A DNA stretch of 64,000 nucleotides, from contig NZ_JAUSMX010000005.1 of assembly GCF_030646115.1 (NCBI RefSeq), forward strand, positions 124,001 to 188,000, given 5' to 3'. Origin of the DNA: Fluviicoccus sp. GTDB taxonomy: Bacteria > Pseudomonadota > Gammaproteobacteria > Pseudomonadales > Moraxellaceae. The notes below the pieces were generated by a model that saw nothing but the letters and a program-made list of their open reading frames with translations, was not told the DNA's origin and made no database searches. The stretch's first letter is position 1. Every line of letters begins with the position of its first letter. Below, in pieces: positions 35,973 to 46,425 of this stretch. The position numbers and the translations under genes were made by a program.

Positions 35973-36722
35973 ATGAGTGAAAAACGCATTGCCCTGGTCA
36001 CCGGCGGAACCGGCGGCATTGGCACCGCCATCTGCCGTCGTCTGGCGGACGAGGGTTATCAGGTGGTGGCCGGGTATTACCATGGCGGCAAACATGAGGC
36101 CGCTCAGATTTGGCAGGAGCTGCAGTGCGAGGACGGCTACGACATTTCCCTGCAATACGGCAATGTGGCCGACTTTGACGATTGCCGGCGTATGGTTGCC
36201 GATATCGAAGAACGTTTCGGCCCCATCAGCCTCCTCGTCAATAACGCCGGGGTGACCCGCGACGGCACCCTGCGCAAGATGAGCGAGGACCACTGGCGCG
36301 TGGTGCTGGAAACCAATCTGTTCAGTGTTTTCAACCTGTCGCGTCATCTGGTGGACGGCATGATGCAACGTGGTTTCGGGCGCATCATCAATGTGGCGTC
36401 CATCAACGGCGACAAGGGTCAGTTCGGTCAGACCAACTATTCAGCCGCCAAGGCCGGCATGCATGGCTTTACCAAGGCCCTGGCGCAGGAGGTGGCGTCC
36501 AAGGGCGTCACCGTCAATACCGTGTCGCCGGGTTATACCGAGACCCCGATGGTGCTGGCGATTGCCCCGGAAATCCGCGAGCAGATCCGCCGTCAGATCC
36601 CGGTCGGCCGCTTGGGCCGCCCCGAGGAAATCGCCCGCGCCGTGGCCTTTCTCGCGGCTCCCGAATCAGGCTTCATCACCGGAGCCAACCTGCCGGTCAA
36701 TGGCGGCCATTACATGCATTGA
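35973..36722 (+). CDS. phaB: Acetoacetyl-CoA reductase
   Basis: 249 residues, short-chain dehydrogenase. It reduces acetoacetyl-CoA to (R)-3-hydroxybutyryl-CoA with NADPH for polyhydroxybutyrate. The coenzyme motif TGGTGGIG is near residue 10, NNAGVTRDG near 90, and the catalytic Ser-Tyr-Lys is in NVASINGDKGQFGQTNYSAAK. The NGDKGQFGQ stretch is typical of PhaB. GGAG precedes the ATG. No phaC or phaA is in the window; ackA and pta follow on the other strand. Confidence 0.93.
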   Translation: MSEKRIALVTGGTGGIGTAICRRLADEGYQVVAGYYHGGKHEAAQIWQELQCEDGYDISLQYGNVADFDDCRRMVADIEERFGPISLLVNNAGVTRDGTLRKMSEDHWRVVLETNLFSVFNLSRHLVDGMMQRGFGRIINVASINGDKGQFGQTNYSAAKAGMHGFTKALAQEVASKGVTVNTVSPGYTETPMVLAIAPEIREQIRRQIPVGRLGRPEEIARAVAFLAAPESGFITGANLPVNGGHYMH

Positions 36723-36755
36723 GCGGTTTTAGGCGCTTCCCTTCCGGGAAGCCTT

Positions 36756-36781
36756 GGGGAGCCTGATGGCTCCCCTTTTTT
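36756..36781 (+). terminator. Rho-independent terminator between phaB and ackA
   Basis: GGGGAGCC, a TGAT loop and GGCTCCCC, then six T. It lies between two convergent genes. Confidence 0.92.
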
Positions 36782-36813
36782 GTGATGCGGCCATGAAGGT
36801 GAGCAAACGGTGA

Positions 36814-37962
36814 TCAATCCCCGAACAGCAGCACCGCCTCGGCGGCACGGCGCAACTCATCCTGCTCATCGGTGGCGATCACCAACAGGGAGGCAGCGGA
36901 TTCAGCAACCGCAATGTTGACACAGCCTTCCCGGTTGGCTTGTTCATCCAGCTTCAACCCCATCCAGGCCAAGCGCCGGACGATACAGGCGCGCACGGCA
37001 GGCTGGTGTTCGCCAATGCCGCCGGTAAAGACCAGCAGATCCAGCCCGCCCAGTACTGTTGCCAGCCCTGCAATCTCCCGCGCCACCCGGTCGATGTAGT
37101 AATCAATGGCAAAAGCCGCTTCCGGCGCATCGCTGGCGGTCAGGGTGCGCATATCGCCACTGATGCCGGAAAGCCCCAGTAAACCGGACTGACGGTACAA
37201 CATCCGTGTCAGGGCTTCCACGGTCCAGTCCTGCTCCAGCAGATAAAGCAGCACGCCGGGGTCCAGATGCCCGCAGCGGGTGCCCATCGGCAACCCGTCC
37301 AAGGCGCTGAATCCCATTGTCGTTGCCTGACTTCGCCCGCCCTTGACCGCTGTCAGGCTGGAGCCATTGCCCAGATGGGCAATGATCACCCGCCCATCCG
37401 CCAATTGCGCACTGTCATGCCGTAACCGGCGCATGATCGACTGGCAGGACAATCCATGAAATCCATAGCCCCGGACTCCGCGTTCCCGCAGTTCAGCCGG
37501 CAGCGCATATTCCCGCCATAGCGAGGGCTGACCGGCATGAAAAGCGGTATCAAAGGCGGCTATCTGCACCAGGTCAGGGCAGCTGTTGCGGAGGGCGTCG
37601 ACCACGGCCAGGGCCGCAGGCTGGTGCAGGGGACAGAGGGGGGCAAGCCGATGCAGTGCCCGCAGGACTCCTTCGTTGATCAGCACGGGAGCATCCCGCT
37701 CACCGCCATGCACCACGCGATGGACGCAGGCCGTGAGGCCGTGCTCTCCCGACTCTCGCAGCCAGGACACCAGTCGTAATGCAATGTCGGCGGCGCTTAA
37801 TCCCGGCGGCCATTGACGCCGGGACTCCGGCAGGCCGGCGCAGGACTGCGCCGCGCCGGTGGCCAGATCGACATCCAGCACAAATACCGCCTGCGATTCT
37901 CCCTGGCGGTAACACGCGGCCTTCAGCGAGGAAGAACCGACATTCAACGTCAGCAGGCTCAT
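36814..37962 (-). CDS. ackA: Acetate kinase
   Basis: 382 residues. It interconverts acetate plus ATP with acetyl phosphate. Motifs: LNVGSSSLKA at the N-terminus, HRVVHGG near 80, FDTAFHAG near 137, HLGNGSSL near 195, GLPMGTRCG near 225 and TGGIGEH near 315. It is slightly shorter than the common 400 residues. It overlaps the pta gene by four bases. Confidence 0.95.
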   Translation of the reverse strand: MSLLTLNVGSSSLKAACYRQGESQAVFVLDVDLATGAAQSCAGLPESRRQWPPGLSAADIALRLVSWLRESGEHGLTACVHRVVHGGERDAPVLINEGVLRALHRLAPLCPLHQPAALAVVDALRNSCPDLVQIAAFDTAFHAGQPSLWREYALPAELRERGVRGYGFHGLSCQSIMRRLRHDSAQLADGRVIIAHLGNGSSLTAVKGGRSQATTMGFSALDGLPMGTRCGHLDPGVLLYLLEQDWTVEALTRMLYRQSGLLGLSGISGDMRTLTASDAPEAAFAIDYYIDRVAREIAGLATVLGGLDLLVFTGGIGEHQPAVRACIVRRLAWMGLKLDEQANREGCVNIAVAESAASLLVIATDEQDELRRAAEAVLLFGD

Positions 37963-38882
37963 GGTTTTCTCCGGCGGTTATGGGCCACCAGCACCCCCAG
38001 CGCCAGGGAAATCACCCGCCCTTCTTCCTGTTCGGAGCGGCTGGTGAGCACAATGGGAAGGCGCGCGCCCATGACAATCCCCGCCGTGCGCGCCGATGCC
38101 AGATAGGTCAGTTGCTTGGCCAGCATATTGCCCGCTTCCAGATCCGGGGCCAGCAGGATATCGGCATCCCCGGCAACCTCGGAGCGGATGCCCTTCATCC
38201 GGGCTGCTTCGGCGGAAATCGCGTTGTCAAATGCCAGCGGGCCGTCCAGTTTGCCGCCGGTAATCTGGTCGCGGTCGGCCATCTTGCACAGAGCGGCGGC
38301 GTCAATGGTCGAGGGGATGAAGGGTTTGACTTTTTCCTGCGCGGCCAGGATGGCTACCTTGGGGCAGTCGATGCTGAGCGCGTGCGCCAGATCAATGGCG
38401 TTCTGCACGATGTCGCGCTTGGCGGCTAGGTCGGGTGTTACATTCAGGGCGCCATCCGTCACCAGCAGCAATTTGTGATAGGTGGCAACTTCCATGACAA
38501 AGACATGGCTCATCCGGCGTTCGGTGCGAATCCCGCTGGCGGCTTCCACCAGCACGGACATCAATTCGTCGGTGCTGGTGGAACCCTTGACCAGCAGCTC
38601 AACCTTCCCTTCCCGCGCCAGTCTGGCGGCCTCGCTGATCGAGGCATGGCTGTGAGGGGTATTGTGGATAGGGATATTGGTCAGATCCAGACCGGCCTGT
38701 TCGGCCACGCTGCGGATTCGCGACTCCGGCCCTACCAGAATCGGTTCAATCAGACCCAAGGAGCGGGCGCTGAGGGTGGAGCGCAGGACAACTTCGGAAA
38801 CAGGATGCACAATGGCGGTTTGCACCGCACCCAGCAAACGTGCGCGTTTCATCAGATCGGAGAAACGCATAATCGGCAACAT
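37959..38882 (-). CDS. Phosphate acetyl/butyryltransferase family enzyme
   Basis: 307 residues of the Pta/Ptb fold. It should transfer acetyl or a short acyl group between CoA and phosphate. The family blocks LLVKGSTSTDELM, ATYHKLLLVTDGALN and LLAPDLEAGNMLAKQL are clear. This short form is often annotated as a bifunctional enoyl-CoA hydratase/phosphate acetyltransferase and is seen in PHA-linked clusters. Coupling to ackA indicates acetyl phosphate as product. AGGGA precedes the ATG at 38882. Confidence 0.88.
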   Translation of the reverse strand: MLPIMRFSDLMKRARLLGAVQTAIVHPVSEVVLRSTLSARSLGLIEPILVGPESRIRSVAEQAGLDLTNIPIHNTPHSHASISEAARLAREGKVELLVKGSTSTDELMSVLVEAASGIRTERRMSHVFVMEVATYHKLLLVTDGALNVTPDLAAKRDIVQNAIDLAHALSIDCPKVAILAAQEKVKPFIPSTIDAAALCKMADRDQITGGKLDGPLAFDNAISAEAARMKGIRSEVAGDADILLAPDLEAGNMLAKQLTYLASARTAGIVMGARLPIVLTSRSEQEEGRVISLALGVLVAHNRRRKP

Positions 38883-38990
38883 GAGAAATCCCTGAAGGTG
38901 TTGTGGGTTTCCCTATTATGCACGATCCGTTCTGACAGTCTGGTGACGGACGATGATGGATGTACAAGACGTCATCGCTCCACTCCTGCC

Positions 38991-39629
38991 TCAGTTTTCC
39001 TCTCCAAAACATTCATCGTAGGTTGAACACTGGTCACAGCTTGGCGAGCGGCAGACATAACCGCCCTCCTGTTCGCAAAGCTGTTTGTAAAAAAACCGCT
39101 TCCAGCGCATGTCCCGGGTGTTGAGGGATACCAGAGCCGGAAAATTGGATTGCAGCAGATCACGCAACATTCCGCGCGAGCCCAGGCCGAGATCGCGCCA
39201 CAAGTGACCGCTGCCCAGACAGGCGGCGGCTACGATTTCCGCCATCCGGATTTCAGACGCGTCATCACCACGACGATGCTGTACCAGCAGGTTTCGAAGT
39301 GTTTCCCATTCTTCTCGACGCAACACCAGTAACTGCTGGCGCAACTCACCCCGCTGCCAGAGCAGATCATGGCCATAATGCAGCGCCAGCCATACGCGGC
39401 AATCCGGAAAAAAACAGTTGATCAATTGCCTGTAAGCATCTGGTTCCAGTCCAAGATGCAGGGGCAAGGCGCTGCCGGTGCTGCGCTGGGCGTCAAGGAT
39501 CCGGGCCAGCCAGGACTTGTTGGGGCGGTCCGGCCCCGCGGCCATCAAGTATGAATACAACGGCATCTGGTGGGGCATGGGCTCTATCAAGGATATGAGA
39601 TCCTCGCGGGCCGCCAACTGAGTAGTCAT
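38991..39629 (-). CDS. nifQ: NifQ, molybdenum donor for FeMo-cofactor
   Basis: 212 residues. The C-terminal Cys193-x4-Cys198-x2-Cys201-x5-Cys207 motif is the NifQ signature that binds an Mo-Fe-S cluster, and FPDCRVWLALHYGHD is a conserved internal block. NifQ delivers Mo to NifEN/NifH. It is the last gene of the nifB operon and overlaps nifO by four bases. It is a little longer than many NifQ proteins at the N-terminus. Confidence 0.93.
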   Translation of the reverse strand: MTTQLAAREDLISLIEPMPHQMPLYSYLMAAGPDRPNKSWLARILDAQRSTGSALPLHLGLEPDAYRQLINCFFPDCRVWLALHYGHDLLWQRGELRQQLLVLRREEWETLRNLLVQHRRGDDASEIRMAEIVAAACLGSGHLWRDLGLGSRGMLRDLLQSNFPALVSLNTRDMRWKRFFYKQLCEQEGGYVCRSPSCDQCSTYDECFGEEN

Positions 39630-40066
39630 GCTTCAGCCTCCTGTGGATGACGGCAACTGCCTGCCGGATGATGTATGCAACCTTCCAGGGCGGCGACCGT
39701 TGTTTCGGTCCCGGCATCCAATTCAAGCGCTGCGGCCAGACCCGGCCAATCGAAGCCTATACTGCAGAAGTCTCCGTAACGGATCAGCGGCCGTCGGATC
39801 AGCAGTGGTTCTGCCAGCAACAGGGCAAGGGCCTGAACTTCATCCAGATGGTCCGGCTGCACGTCTCCATTCCGGATTCGCGGCGCCGCCATGTTGAACC
39901 ATTCGGCAACCGGCTTCCCGGTCAGAAAAGGTTGTAACGAGGCGGCGGTCCACGGCTCGGTCAACAGGTTTTTCACCTGCAGTTGCGCCCCCGCCGCTTC
40001 CAGAACCTTTTTTTGGAGGGCATTGCCGCCACAGCCCGGTTTTTCATAGAACAGGATGCTGCTCAT
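39626..40066 (-). CDS. nifO: NifO, ArsC/Spx-like nitrogenase-associated protein
   Basis: 146 residues starting MSSILFYEKPGCGGNALQKK, a thioredoxin-fold protein of the arsenate reductase-like group with a single Cys12. The G-C-G-G-N opening and the pair PAEWFN-like VAEWFNMAAP and IRRPLIRYGD are typical of NifO. In Azotobacter NifO affects molybdenum use between nitrogenase and nitrate reductase. The ATG at 40066 is chosen because the upstream extension lacks any family similarity. It overlaps nifQ and lies 14 bases after fdxN. Confidence 0.88.
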   Translation of the reverse strand: MSSILFYEKPGCGGNALQKKVLEAAGAQLQVKNLLTEPWTAASLQPFLTGKPVAEWFNMAAPRIRNGDVQPDHLDEVQALALLLAEPLLIRRPLIRYGDFCSIGFDWPGLAAALELDAGTETTVAALEGCIHHPAGSCRHPQEAEA

Positions 40067-40080
40067 GGGCGGACTCCGGG

Positions 40081-40359
40081 TTAGCGGGCGCGTATTTCGC
40101 GCATGGCCTCGGCTAGGCGCTCGGGGGGAATGCCGGTCAGCGATCCCGGCGGATTGGCGGGGCTGCCGTCCGCCAGCAGGATCGCGCCTTCCACCGGACA
40201 GATGCTGGCGCATTGCTTGTCCGGGTAGTCGCCGTCACATTCCGTGCACTGGTGCGGGTTGATGCGGAAATGCGGCGTTGCCGCATGAATGGCGTTGCTG
40301 GGGCAGACGTCAACACAGGCCCAGCAGTTGACACAGGATTCCACGATGGAAAGCGCCAT
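40081..40359 (-). CDS. fdxN: FdxN-type 2[4Fe-4S] ferredoxin
   Basis: 92 residues. Cys9, 12, 15 and 19 form one cluster motif (C-x2-C-x2-C-x3-C). Cys38, 41, 50 and 54 form the second, with the eight-residue insert between the second and third Cys typical of nif-linked FdxN. It likely donates electrons to nitrogenase or NifB. It lies directly downstream of nifB, as in Azotobacter. Confidence 0.93.
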   Translation of the reverse strand: MALSIVESCVNCWACVDVCPSNAIHAATPHFRINPHQCTECDGDYPDKQCASICPVEGAILLADGSPANPPGSLTGIPPERLAEAMREIRAR

Positions 40360-40395
40360 GAACGTGACCTCTCGGTTTCAACGCGATAAGAGTGT

Positions 40396-41904
40396 TTAGC
40401 CGTGACTCCGCATCGGCGTGCGGACGGCGTCCAGCTTTCCGGCGTCGATCATTTCCTGATAGACCGCCAGCACCGCTTCCTCGATGGGTTCCATGGCATG
40501 CTCGCCATTGGGCTGGATGCCGGCCTGCTCCAGATCGGACCAGGGCTCGAAACCGATGCGTGCACAGAGCACAGCTTCACAACCTTTCAACGAGCGGATG
40601 CTGCCCGCCAGCGCACTCTCCTTTTCGCCGCAGCTGTCGTCGCCGATGCAGTACTGGTCGACTTTGCGATGCCCTATGAAGCGCACACCGGCGGGTGAGG
40701 CTTCGTAGACCAGGAATTCACGGGCGTGCCCGAAGTGCTGGTTGATAACACCGCCGCCGCTGGTGGCGACCGCCATCAGCACCGGCCGGTGATGCTTCCC
40801 GGCGGCAGCCGACGGGATCACCGGCACCGACATGGCGGCCAGGCGCGCCTTCTTCTCATGCTTCTCTTCCAGTTCCTCCAGAATGGCGGAATGGATGGCG
40901 GCGCGCTTCACCATGGCCGCCTCGTAATCCACGTCCATCGCCTCGATCTTGTCTAGGGTGAACTCCTCGCCCCGGTCTTCGCCCAGCAGGCCGACGGCGT
41001 CGGCACGGCACTGGCGGCAATGCCGCATCATGTTCATGTCGCCGGCGCAGGCATCCTGCAGGTCCTGCAACTCGTCGGCATCCGGGCTGCGCTGACCCAT
41101 GACACCGTAGAAAGTGCCATGCTCGGCCTCGGCAATCAGCGGCATGACGTTGTGCAGGAACGCGCCTTTGGCCTTGACGATCTTGCTGACTTCCTTCAGG
41201 TGCTCGTCGTTGACGCCGGGGATAAGCACCGAGTTCACTTTCACCAGGATGCCCCGCTCCACCAGCATTTCCAGGCCCTTCTGCTGCTGGTCGATGAGTA
41301 TTTTCGCCGCCCGCTTGCCGCGGATACGTTTGTTGTTCCAGTAGATCCAGGGGTAAATCTTCGCCCCGACCTCGGGGTCCACGCAGTTGATGGTGATGGT
41401 GACATGATCGATGTTGTGCTTGGCCAGTTCCTCCACCGATTGCGGTAGGTTGAGGCCGTTGGTGGACACGCAAAGTTTGATGTCCGGGGCCTGCTCGCTG
41501 AGCATGCGGAAGGTGTCGAAGGTGCGTTGCGGATTGGCCAAGGGATCTCCGGGACCGGCAATGCCCAGCACGCTCATCTGCGGGATGGCAGCAGCGACGG
41601 CCTTGACCTTGCGCACCGCCTGCTCCGGGGTCAGTACTTCCGAGACCACGCCGGGACGGGACTCGTTGGCGCAATCGTACTTGCGGTTGCAGTAATGGCA
41701 CTGGATGTTGCAGGCCGGTGCCACGGCCACGTGCATGCGGGCAAAGTAGTGATGGGCTTCCTCGGAGTAACAGGGATGGTTCTGCACCTTGGCTCGGATG
41801 TGCTCCGGCAGTTGCGAAACCTGGGTGTCGGTGCTGCCGCACGATCCGGCGGAGCAACCGCCTTGGGCGGGGACGGGATCTTGTCCGAGCACGTTCAGTT
41901 CCAT
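40396..41904 (-). CDS. nifB: NifB, radical-SAM FeMo-cofactor biosynthesis protein
   Basis: 502 residues from MELNVLGQDP; GGGAGA precedes this ATG, and a start 13 codons upstream is less likely. NifB fuses [4Fe-4S] clusters and inserts carbide to make NifB-co. The radical-SAM motif is Cys65-x3-Cys69-x2-Cys72, followed by GPGDPLANP near 110. A NifX-like C-terminal domain (about 385-480) contains INQHFGHA. The gene has its own sigma-54 promoter and two upstream activator sites and leads nifB-fdxN-nifO-nifQ. Confidence 0.97.
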   Translation of the reverse strand: MELNVLGQDPVPAQGGCSAGSCGSTDTQVSQLPEHIRAKVQNHPCYSEEAHHYFARMHVAVAPACNIQCHYCNRKYDCANESRPGVVSEVLTPEQAVRKVKAVAAAIPQMSVLGIAGPGDPLANPQRTFDTFRMLSEQAPDIKLCVSTNGLNLPQSVEELAKHNIDHVTITINCVDPEVGAKIYPWIYWNNKRIRGKRAAKILIDQQQKGLEMLVERGILVKVNSVLIPGVNDEHLKEVSKIVKAKGAFLHNVMPLIAEAEHGTFYGVMGQRSPDADELQDLQDACAGDMNMMRHCRQCRADAVGLLGEDRGEEFTLDKIEAMDVDYEAAMVKRAAIHSAILEELEEKHEKKARLAAMSVPVIPSAAAGKHHRPVLMAVATSGGGVINQHFGHAREFLVYEASPAGVRFIGHRKVDQYCIGDDSCGEKESALAGSIRSLKGCEAVLCARIGFEPWSDLEQAGIQPNGEHAMEPIEEAVLAVYQEMIDAGKLDAVRTPMRSHG

Positions 41905-41967
41905 GGTGGGTCTCCCGGGGCGTTCGACTGGATGAGGCTGCATGGCTGTCAGCAGTTATACGGAGTG

Positions 41968-41984
41968 ATGCAACGGCCATGCCG
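41968..41984 (-). promoter_or_regulatory. Sigma-54 promoter of nifB
   Basis: Read on the minus strand, CGGCATGGCCGTTGCAT has GG and GC exactly ten bases apart, matching the -24/-12 pattern TGGCAC-N5-TTGCW. Transcription would start about 50 bases before the nifB ATG. Confidence 0.88.
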
Positions 41985-42004
41985 GGAGTAAATACCATTG
42001 TTTT

Positions 42005-42017
42005 TAAATGCTTTATT
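42005..42017 (-). promoter_or_regulatory. Candidate IHF site for nifB
   Basis: Minus-strand AATAAAGCATTTA differs at one base from WATCAA-N4-TTR. It lies between the promoter and both activator sites, where IHF bends DNA in nif promoters. Confidence 0.45.
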
Positions 42018-42037
42018 AATTTATGCACAAGGTGCAT

Positions 42038-42053
42038 TGTCGGGCTGCGGACA
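42038..42053. promoter_or_regulatory. NifA upstream activator site 1 of nifB
   Basis: A perfect TGT-N10-ACA match (spacer CGGGCTGCGG), 55 bases upstream of the -24 element. Confidence 0.8.
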
Positions 42054-42070
42054 AAGGACCGACCGCGCTT

Positions 42071-42086
42071 TGTGGGGGTTGCGACA
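42071..42086. promoter_or_regulatory. NifA upstream activator site 2 of nifB
   Basis: TGT-GGGGGTTGCG-ACA, 33 bases (about three helical turns) from site 1, so both face the same side of the DNA. Confidence 0.78.
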
Positions 42087-42126
42087 AATCCGGCCTGTCC
42101 CGAGCCAAAATGCTCCGGACAGGGAC

Positions 42127-43710
42127 TCAGATCTTGCGGACATTGATGTTCAGCGTCTGGATGCGGTAGGCAATCTGGCGCGGCGTCATGTCCAGCAGGC
42201 GAGCGGCCTTGGCCTGCACCCAGCCGGCCTGCTCCAGCGCGGCGATGACGCGTTCACGTTCATCCATGTCGATGTCCGTGAGATCCACCGGCGGCATGAC
42301 CGGGGTGATAGTCGCCGGGGCAAACGACCGGGTGGACTCATCCACGCCGCTGAGCGAAATCACGTCGCGGTCAATGGCGCCGTCCTCGCTCATGATCGCA
42401 GCGCGTTCCAGGCAGTTTTCCAGTTCACGGACATTGCCCGGCCAATTGTGGGCGACCAGCAAGCGCAGGGCGCTGTCGGTCAGGCGGAGTGTCCGGTTTT
42501 GCTGGCGGGCAATCTTGGCCAGCAGGAAATCCGCCAGTTCGGGGATATCCGCCGCGCGCTCGCGTAGCGGCGGCACCCGGATGGCCATTACGTTCAGCCG
42601 GTAATAGAGGTCTTCACGGAATTTCCCCTTCTCCACCTCGTATTCCAGATCGCGGTTAGTGGCGGTGACGATACGCACATTGACGCGTATGGTCTGGCTG
42701 CCGCCTACGCGCTCCAGTTCCCCTTCCTGCAGCACCCGCAACAGCTTGGCCTGGAACATCGGCGAGATCTCGCCGATTTCATCCAGGAACAGCGTGCCGT
42801 TGTCCGCCTGCTCGAAACGCCCCTTCCGCATCTTGATGGCGCCGGTGAAGGCGCCTTTTTCATGACCGAACAATTCCGACTCCAGCAGGTTTTCCGGCAG
42901 GGCGGCGCAATTGAGCCGGATCAGCGGCTGGTGGGCGCGTGGCGAGTTGTAGTGGATGGCGCTGGCGATCAGCTCCTTGCCGGTGCCGGACTCACCCAGA
43001 ATCAGCACGGTGCTGTCCCATTTGGCCACCCGTCGCACCTGGTCGAATACCCGCCGCATCACCGGTGTGTGTCCCACCACCATGTTCTCGAAGCCATACT
43101 TGGCGCGGACTTCCCGCCGCAGTTCATCGCGTTCGTCGGCAATGCGGTCACCCTTTTCCGCGTTGACCACCAGCCGCACGGTCTGCGACAGCAGGTTGGC
43201 GACGGTTTGCAGGAAGCGGCCGCGATCGGCAAGCATCTCGTCGGCGGGACAATCCGGCTGAGCCGCCAGCACGCCAATGGTGGCGTTGGCGCTGTCCTTG
43301 ATCGGTACGCCGATAAACGGCAGTTCCAGATCGTAAAGCGACAGCCGGTCCAGAAAGCGCGGCTCGTGCGAGATGCGGCCCAGAACCACCATTTCCCCAT
43401 GGCGCAGGATGTTGCCGATGACGCCTTCGCCGCTGCGGTAACGGATATTGCCGGAGAGGCGGGTCACATCGTCCGAGTCGCTGTGGACCGCCCCGATCTG
43501 CAAGGCGTTGTGTTCGGCATTGGCAAAGGTGATGAGGCCGTGCTCCAGTCCCGCATCGTTATGCAGGACAGCCAGCACTTCGGAGAGGATTTCTTCAATC
43601 GGCAAGGTGCGGCACAGCAACCGGGAGATGCGGGCCAGCGCGCCCAGTTCATGCTCCAGCAATTCCAGCCGTGACAACGGCCGGGAACGTCGTGGGGGTG
43701 GGGAATTCAT
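42127..43710 (-). CDS. nifA: NifA, sigma-54-dependent activator of nif genes
   Basis: 527 residues starting MNSPPPRRS; GGAGG five bases upstream fixes this start. Domains: GAF (about 20-185), AAA+ (about 205-435) with GESGTGKE, the sigma-54 contact loop GAFTGA and FLDEIGE, then a Fis-type helix-turn-helix (VQAKAARLLDMTPRQIAYRI). The linker lacks the cysteine motif of oxygen-sensitive NifA, consistent with control by NifL encoded just upstream. It lies 11 bases after nifL. Confidence 0.97.
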   Translation of the reverse strand: MNSPPPRRSRPLSRLELLEHELGALARISRLLCRTLPIEEILSEVLAVLHNDAGLEHGLITFANAEHNALQIGAVHSDSDDVTRLSGNIRYRSGEGVIGNILRHGEMVVLGRISHEPRFLDRLSLYDLELPFIGVPIKDSANATIGVLAAQPDCPADEMLADRGRFLQTVANLLSQTVRLVVNAEKGDRIADERDELRREVRAKYGFENMVVGHTPVMRRVFDQVRRVAKWDSTVLILGESGTGKELIASAIHYNSPRAHQPLIRLNCAALPENLLESELFGHEKGAFTGAIKMRKGRFEQADNGTLFLDEIGEISPMFQAKLLRVLQEGELERVGGSQTIRVNVRIVTATNRDLEYEVEKGKFREDLYYRLNVMAIRVPPLRERAADIPELADFLLAKIARQQNRTLRLTDSALRLLVAHNWPGNVRELENCLERAAIMSEDGAIDRDVISLSGVDESTRSFAPATITPVMPPVDLTDIDMDERERVIAALEQAGWVQAKAARLLDMTPRQIAYRIQTLNINVRKI

Positions 43711-43721
43711 TCGGCCTCCGG

Positions 43722-45338
<1,617 letters not shown>

Positions 45339-45341
45339 CTA

Positions 45342-45358
45342 GGCAATTAGCGTGCCGG
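45342..45358 (-). promoter_or_regulatory. Sigma-54 promoter of nifLA
   Basis: Minus-strand CCGGCACGCTAATTGCC matches TGGCACG-N4-TTGCW almost perfectly with GG-N10-GC spacing. The start of transcription would be about 33 bases before the nifL ATG. Confidence 0.88.
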
Positions 45359-45488
45359 GGCCAGTCGATGCAGTCGGATGCCGCCCGTACCGTCGCGAAA
45401 TCCCCGGAACATCGTGAATCACGGGCCTCTGCAGGGTATGGGATGGTCTTGCTGTTGCCGCCATGAATCGGAAATGGCCTGTTTTTCA

Positions 45489-45504
45489 TGTGGGAAAGAA
45501 AACA
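45489..45504. promoter_or_regulatory. NifA activator site in the nifL-rnfA intergenic region (proximal to nifL)
   Basis: TGT-GGGAAAGAAA-ACA, 131 bases upstream of the nifL -24 element. The distance suits looping activation of nifL. Confidence 0.68.
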
Positions 45505-45530
45505 CATGGCTGAAACCACGTCGGCGGCTT

Positions 45531-45546
45531 TGTCATGAAACTGACA
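45531..45546. promoter_or_regulatory. NifA activator site in the nifL-rnfA intergenic region (proximal to rnfA)
   Basis: TGT-CATGAAACTG-ACA within the longer palindrome TTTGTCATGAAACTGACAAA. It is 42 bases (four turns) from the other site and 192 bases from the rnfA promoter. Confidence 0.75.
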
Positions 45547-45737
45547 AATGGAACTTCGTGCGGATGCCGGCTGCCATGCGCCCCCGGTCAAAATCCGGCC
45601 CCGGCGGCCTTGGGGCCGGAGGCCTTAACCAGGCTCACGACCGGACAAAATCCCTTGTAAACCCGTGTTTTAGCCGCATGTTGCGCCTTGGGCCGATGGG
45701 GAACGGCCCGTCTGGAAACCGACGAGCCGGGGCAGCA

Positions 45738-45753
45738 TGGCATGGTTGCTGCA
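45738..45753 (+). promoter_or_regulatory. Sigma-54 promoter of the rnf operon
   Basis: TGGCATGGTTGCTGCA has GG-N10-GC spacing, with CTGCA instead of TTGCA at -12. The rnfA ATG is 55 bases downstream. Confidence 0.78.
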
Positions 45754-45807
45754 CCCACACTTCTGACGAAAACCGCCACTGCCAGACGCCACCCGAGGGG
45801 GAAGACC

Positions 45808-46389
45808 ATGGATTACCTGATGCTGTTGCTGAGCACCGTACTGGTCAATAACGTGGTGTTGGTGCGTTTCCTGGGCCTGTGCCCCTTCATGGGGGTTTCC
45901 AACAAGTTGTCCACTTCGCTGGGCCTCGGAGCCGCCACCACGTTTGTGATGACCGTGGGCGCGGCCAGCAGCTGGATGCTGGAGAACTGGCTGTTGCAGC
46001 CCTTGGGGATCGGATTCATGCGCATCATGGCCTTCATCCTGGTGGTGGCGGTGGCGGTGCAGTTCATCGAGACGGTCATCCGCAAGTTCAGCCCCGCCCT
46101 GTACAAGGCGCTGGGCATCTACCTGCCCCTGATTACCACCAATTGCGCCGTGCTGGGAGTGCCGCTGATAGCAGTGCGGGAGAACTACGGACTGCTGCAG
46201 AGCACGGTGTTCGGCTTCGGTTCGGCGCTGGGCTTCTCGCTGATCATGATCATGTTTGCCGGCCTGCGTGAACGGTTGGCGCTGGCGCACGTGCCTTCAC
46301 TCTTTGCCGGTCCCCCAATTGCCTTCATCACCGCCGGACTGCTGGCCATGACCTTCATGGGATTCAGCGGCCTGATCCCCGGCGCCTGA
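45808..46389 (+). CDS. rnfA: RnfA, membrane subunit of the Rnf complex
   Basis: 193 residues, exactly the usual length, starting [15 protein letters not shown] after GAGGGG. Six membrane helices and the ITTNCAVLG segment near 108-116 (with Cys coordinating the intramembrane cluster shared with RnfE, and FLGLCPFMG near 20-28) are family-typical. It opens rnfABCDGEH-nafY, which makes low-potential electrons for nitrogenase. Confidence 0.96.
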   Translation: MDYLMLLLSTVLVNNVVLVRFLGLCPFMGVSNKLSTSLGLGAATTFVMTVGAASSWMLENWLLQPLGIGFMRIMAFILVVAVAVQFIETVIRKFSPALYKALGIYLPLITTNCAVLGVPLIAVRENYGLLQSTVFGFGSALGFSLIMIMFAGLRERLALAHVPSLFAGPPIAFITAGLLAMTFMGFSGLIPGA

Positions 46390-46425
46390 TGCCCGACTGA
46401 CCACGGTCTTCTGAGGAGGTTTCCC

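Noticed and set aside
42127-43710. Oxygen-sensing cysteine motif in NifA
   Set aside because: The linker between the AAA+ and DNA-binding domains lacks the required cysteines; NifL is present instead.
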